From JBFHER01 sp041584055 (GTDB lineage Bacteria > Bacteroidota > Bacteroidia > Bacteroidales > UBA5342), in assembly GCA_041584055.1 (NCBI GenBank), contig JBFHER010000184.1:1-7331 (forward strand): 7,331 nt of DNA. The letters are read 5' to 3'. The position numbers and the translations under genes are program-made. This document shows, piece by piece, positions 6,813 through 7,331 of the stretch; within the stretch, counting starts at the first letter, position 1, and each line of letters opens with the position of its first letter. The notes beneath the pieces are model-generated. The model was not told the origin of the DNA. It did not search any database and saw nothing but the letters and a program-made list of their open reading frames with translations.

Positions 6813-6957
6813 TATAATTTTATTCAATACTTCGATCCTCTCATGAATACATTGCCCGGACTTATTTCATCACTCAATCAAAAATTTTCAATCCTAATTT
6901 ATGTGGTGATCACAGGTCATTCGAGATCCTGAATTTACATGCTTCAATTTTAAGGTC

Positions 6958-6971
6958 AAAAGTTCACTTTT
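6958..6971. promoter_or_regulatory. Inverted repeat AAAAGT-tc-ACTTTT over the predicted lyase start site
   Basis: Perfect 6-bp arms with a 2-base centre. It directly abuts the downstream edge of the minus-strand TACCTTTG box, so transcription would begin inside it. The same half-sites recur at 6994-7007. The placement is that of a repressor operator. Confidence 0.5.
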
Positions 6972-6979
6972 CAAAGGTA
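6972..6979 (-). promoter_or_regulatory. Candidate promoter -7 box (TACCTTTG) of the lyase operon
   Basis: On the minus strand the sequence reads TACCTTTG, a perfect Bacteroidota -7 box. No TTG is found about 19 bp upstream, so the -33 element is poor, as in promoters needing an activator. The predicted leader to the lyase ATG is about 175 nt. The rest of the 293-bp gap (6792-7084) shows no gene. Confidence 0.5.
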
Positions 6980-6993
6980 TTAATCCTAAAGAT

Positions 6994-7007
6994 AAAAGTT
7001 AGACTTT
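6994..7007. promoter_or_regulatory. Second inverted repeat AAAAGT-tag-ACTTT at the -33 position
   Basis: It has the same half-sites as 6958-6971 with a 3-base centre and one fewer paired base. It starts exactly 36 bp from the other copy and covers the place where the -33 element of the TACCTTTG promoter should be. Confidence 0.45.
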
Positions 7008-7084
7008 CATTAGAGATTACACAAAAAAAACGTGTTTCTTGTATTGCTTTGAAACATTTTCAACCTTGGAATTCTATATGAAAA

Positions 7085-7331
7085 TTAATTTTGTAAGATT
7101 ATTTTGCCTGTTGAAATAAAATCAGGCGAAGCTATTTGATATAAATAAATCCCAACACCCAAATGATTCAGGTTAATGATTGCATCATCTGATATTGATC
7201 TCGTAAGTACAAGCTTCCCATTTATATCAAATAACTTTACAATCGCAGTTCTATGAGAATTTTGGAAATTGCATTCCATCGCATGATTGTAAACCATTAA
7301 TCTTATTTCTGATGTCGTATTATTAATTGGT
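7085..7331 (-). CDS. C-terminal T9SS sorting domain of an exported protein (5' truncated)
   Basis: The frame is open to the window edge on the minus strand and shows the last 81 residues of a larger protein. The pattern is that of a type A T9SS sorting domain: IRLMVYNHAMECNF in place of the usual VYPNP block, VKLFDINGKLVLTRSI, then LNHLGVGIYLYQIAS and a basic end (GKIILQN). The domain directs export through the outer-membrane type IX system and is removed on attachment. The catalytic or binding part lies outside the window, so the function is unknown. The missing NP motif is a mild oddity. It is on the same strand as the lyase, 293 bp upstream, and probably belongs to a separate transcript. 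Confidence 0.82.
   Translation of the reverse strand, partial: PINNTTSEIRLMVYNHAMECNFQNSHRTAIVKLFDINGKLVLTRSISDDAIINLNHLGVGIYLYQIASPDFISTGKIILQN

Noticed and set aside
6902..6914. TGTG-N5-CACA as a CRP/FNR-type site
   Set aside because: The spacing is one base short of the usual TGTGA-N6-TCACA arrangement, and a single imperfect match is not enough.

Overview
The window looks like a chromosomal segment of a free-living or saccharolytic member of the Bacteroidota. The evidence is two proteins ending in type IX secretion (T9SS) C-terminal sorting domains, promoter boxes of the Bacteroidota -7 type (TAnnTTTG), A-rich leaders in place of Shine-Dalgarno sequences, low GC content, and a CotH/lamin-tail/T9SS domain architecture. 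No rRNA, tRNA, CRISPR array, integrase or insertion sequence was seen.

Layout on the + strand: (i) the 3' part of a large secreted CotH-kinase-like protein (1-1563) with an InlB-like repeat, a lamin-tail domain and a T9SS signal; (ii) a small reductase of the DHFR/RibD-C superfamily (1643-2179); (iii) a 265-bp regulatory gap (2180-2444) holding several palindromes and one clear promoter; (iv) a two-gene peroxide-defence unit, a thiol glutathione peroxidase (2445-3062) followed by a one-cysteine OhrR regulator (3172-3624). Then come a short convergent gap (3625-3755) and, on the - strand, an operon read from right to left: a secreted heparinase II/III-like polysaccharide lyase (4545-6791) and a lipoprotein with a PKD-like domain and no recognised function (3756-4493). 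A 293-bp regulatory gap (6792-7084) separates the lyase from the 3' end of another T9SS-exported protein (7085-7331, partial, - strand).

In the peroxide unit, OhrR would sense organic hydroperoxides through Cys13 and control the peroxidase and itself. A 16-bp palindrome covers the -33 element and a degenerate second copy covers the start site, 36 bp apart. The lyase operon would deliver a periplasmic or secreted lyase together with a lipid-anchored, possibly surface-exposed partner. No SusC/SusD pair is visible, so it is not a standard polysaccharide utilisation locus within this window.

The observation I rate highest is in the gap upstream of the lyase. Two copies of an AAAAGT-N2/3-ACTTT inverted repeat, also 36 bp apart, flank a perfect TACCTTTG box with the same geometry as the OhrR sites. 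It may be the operator pair of an unidentified regulator. No wholly new multi-gene system could be demonstrated.
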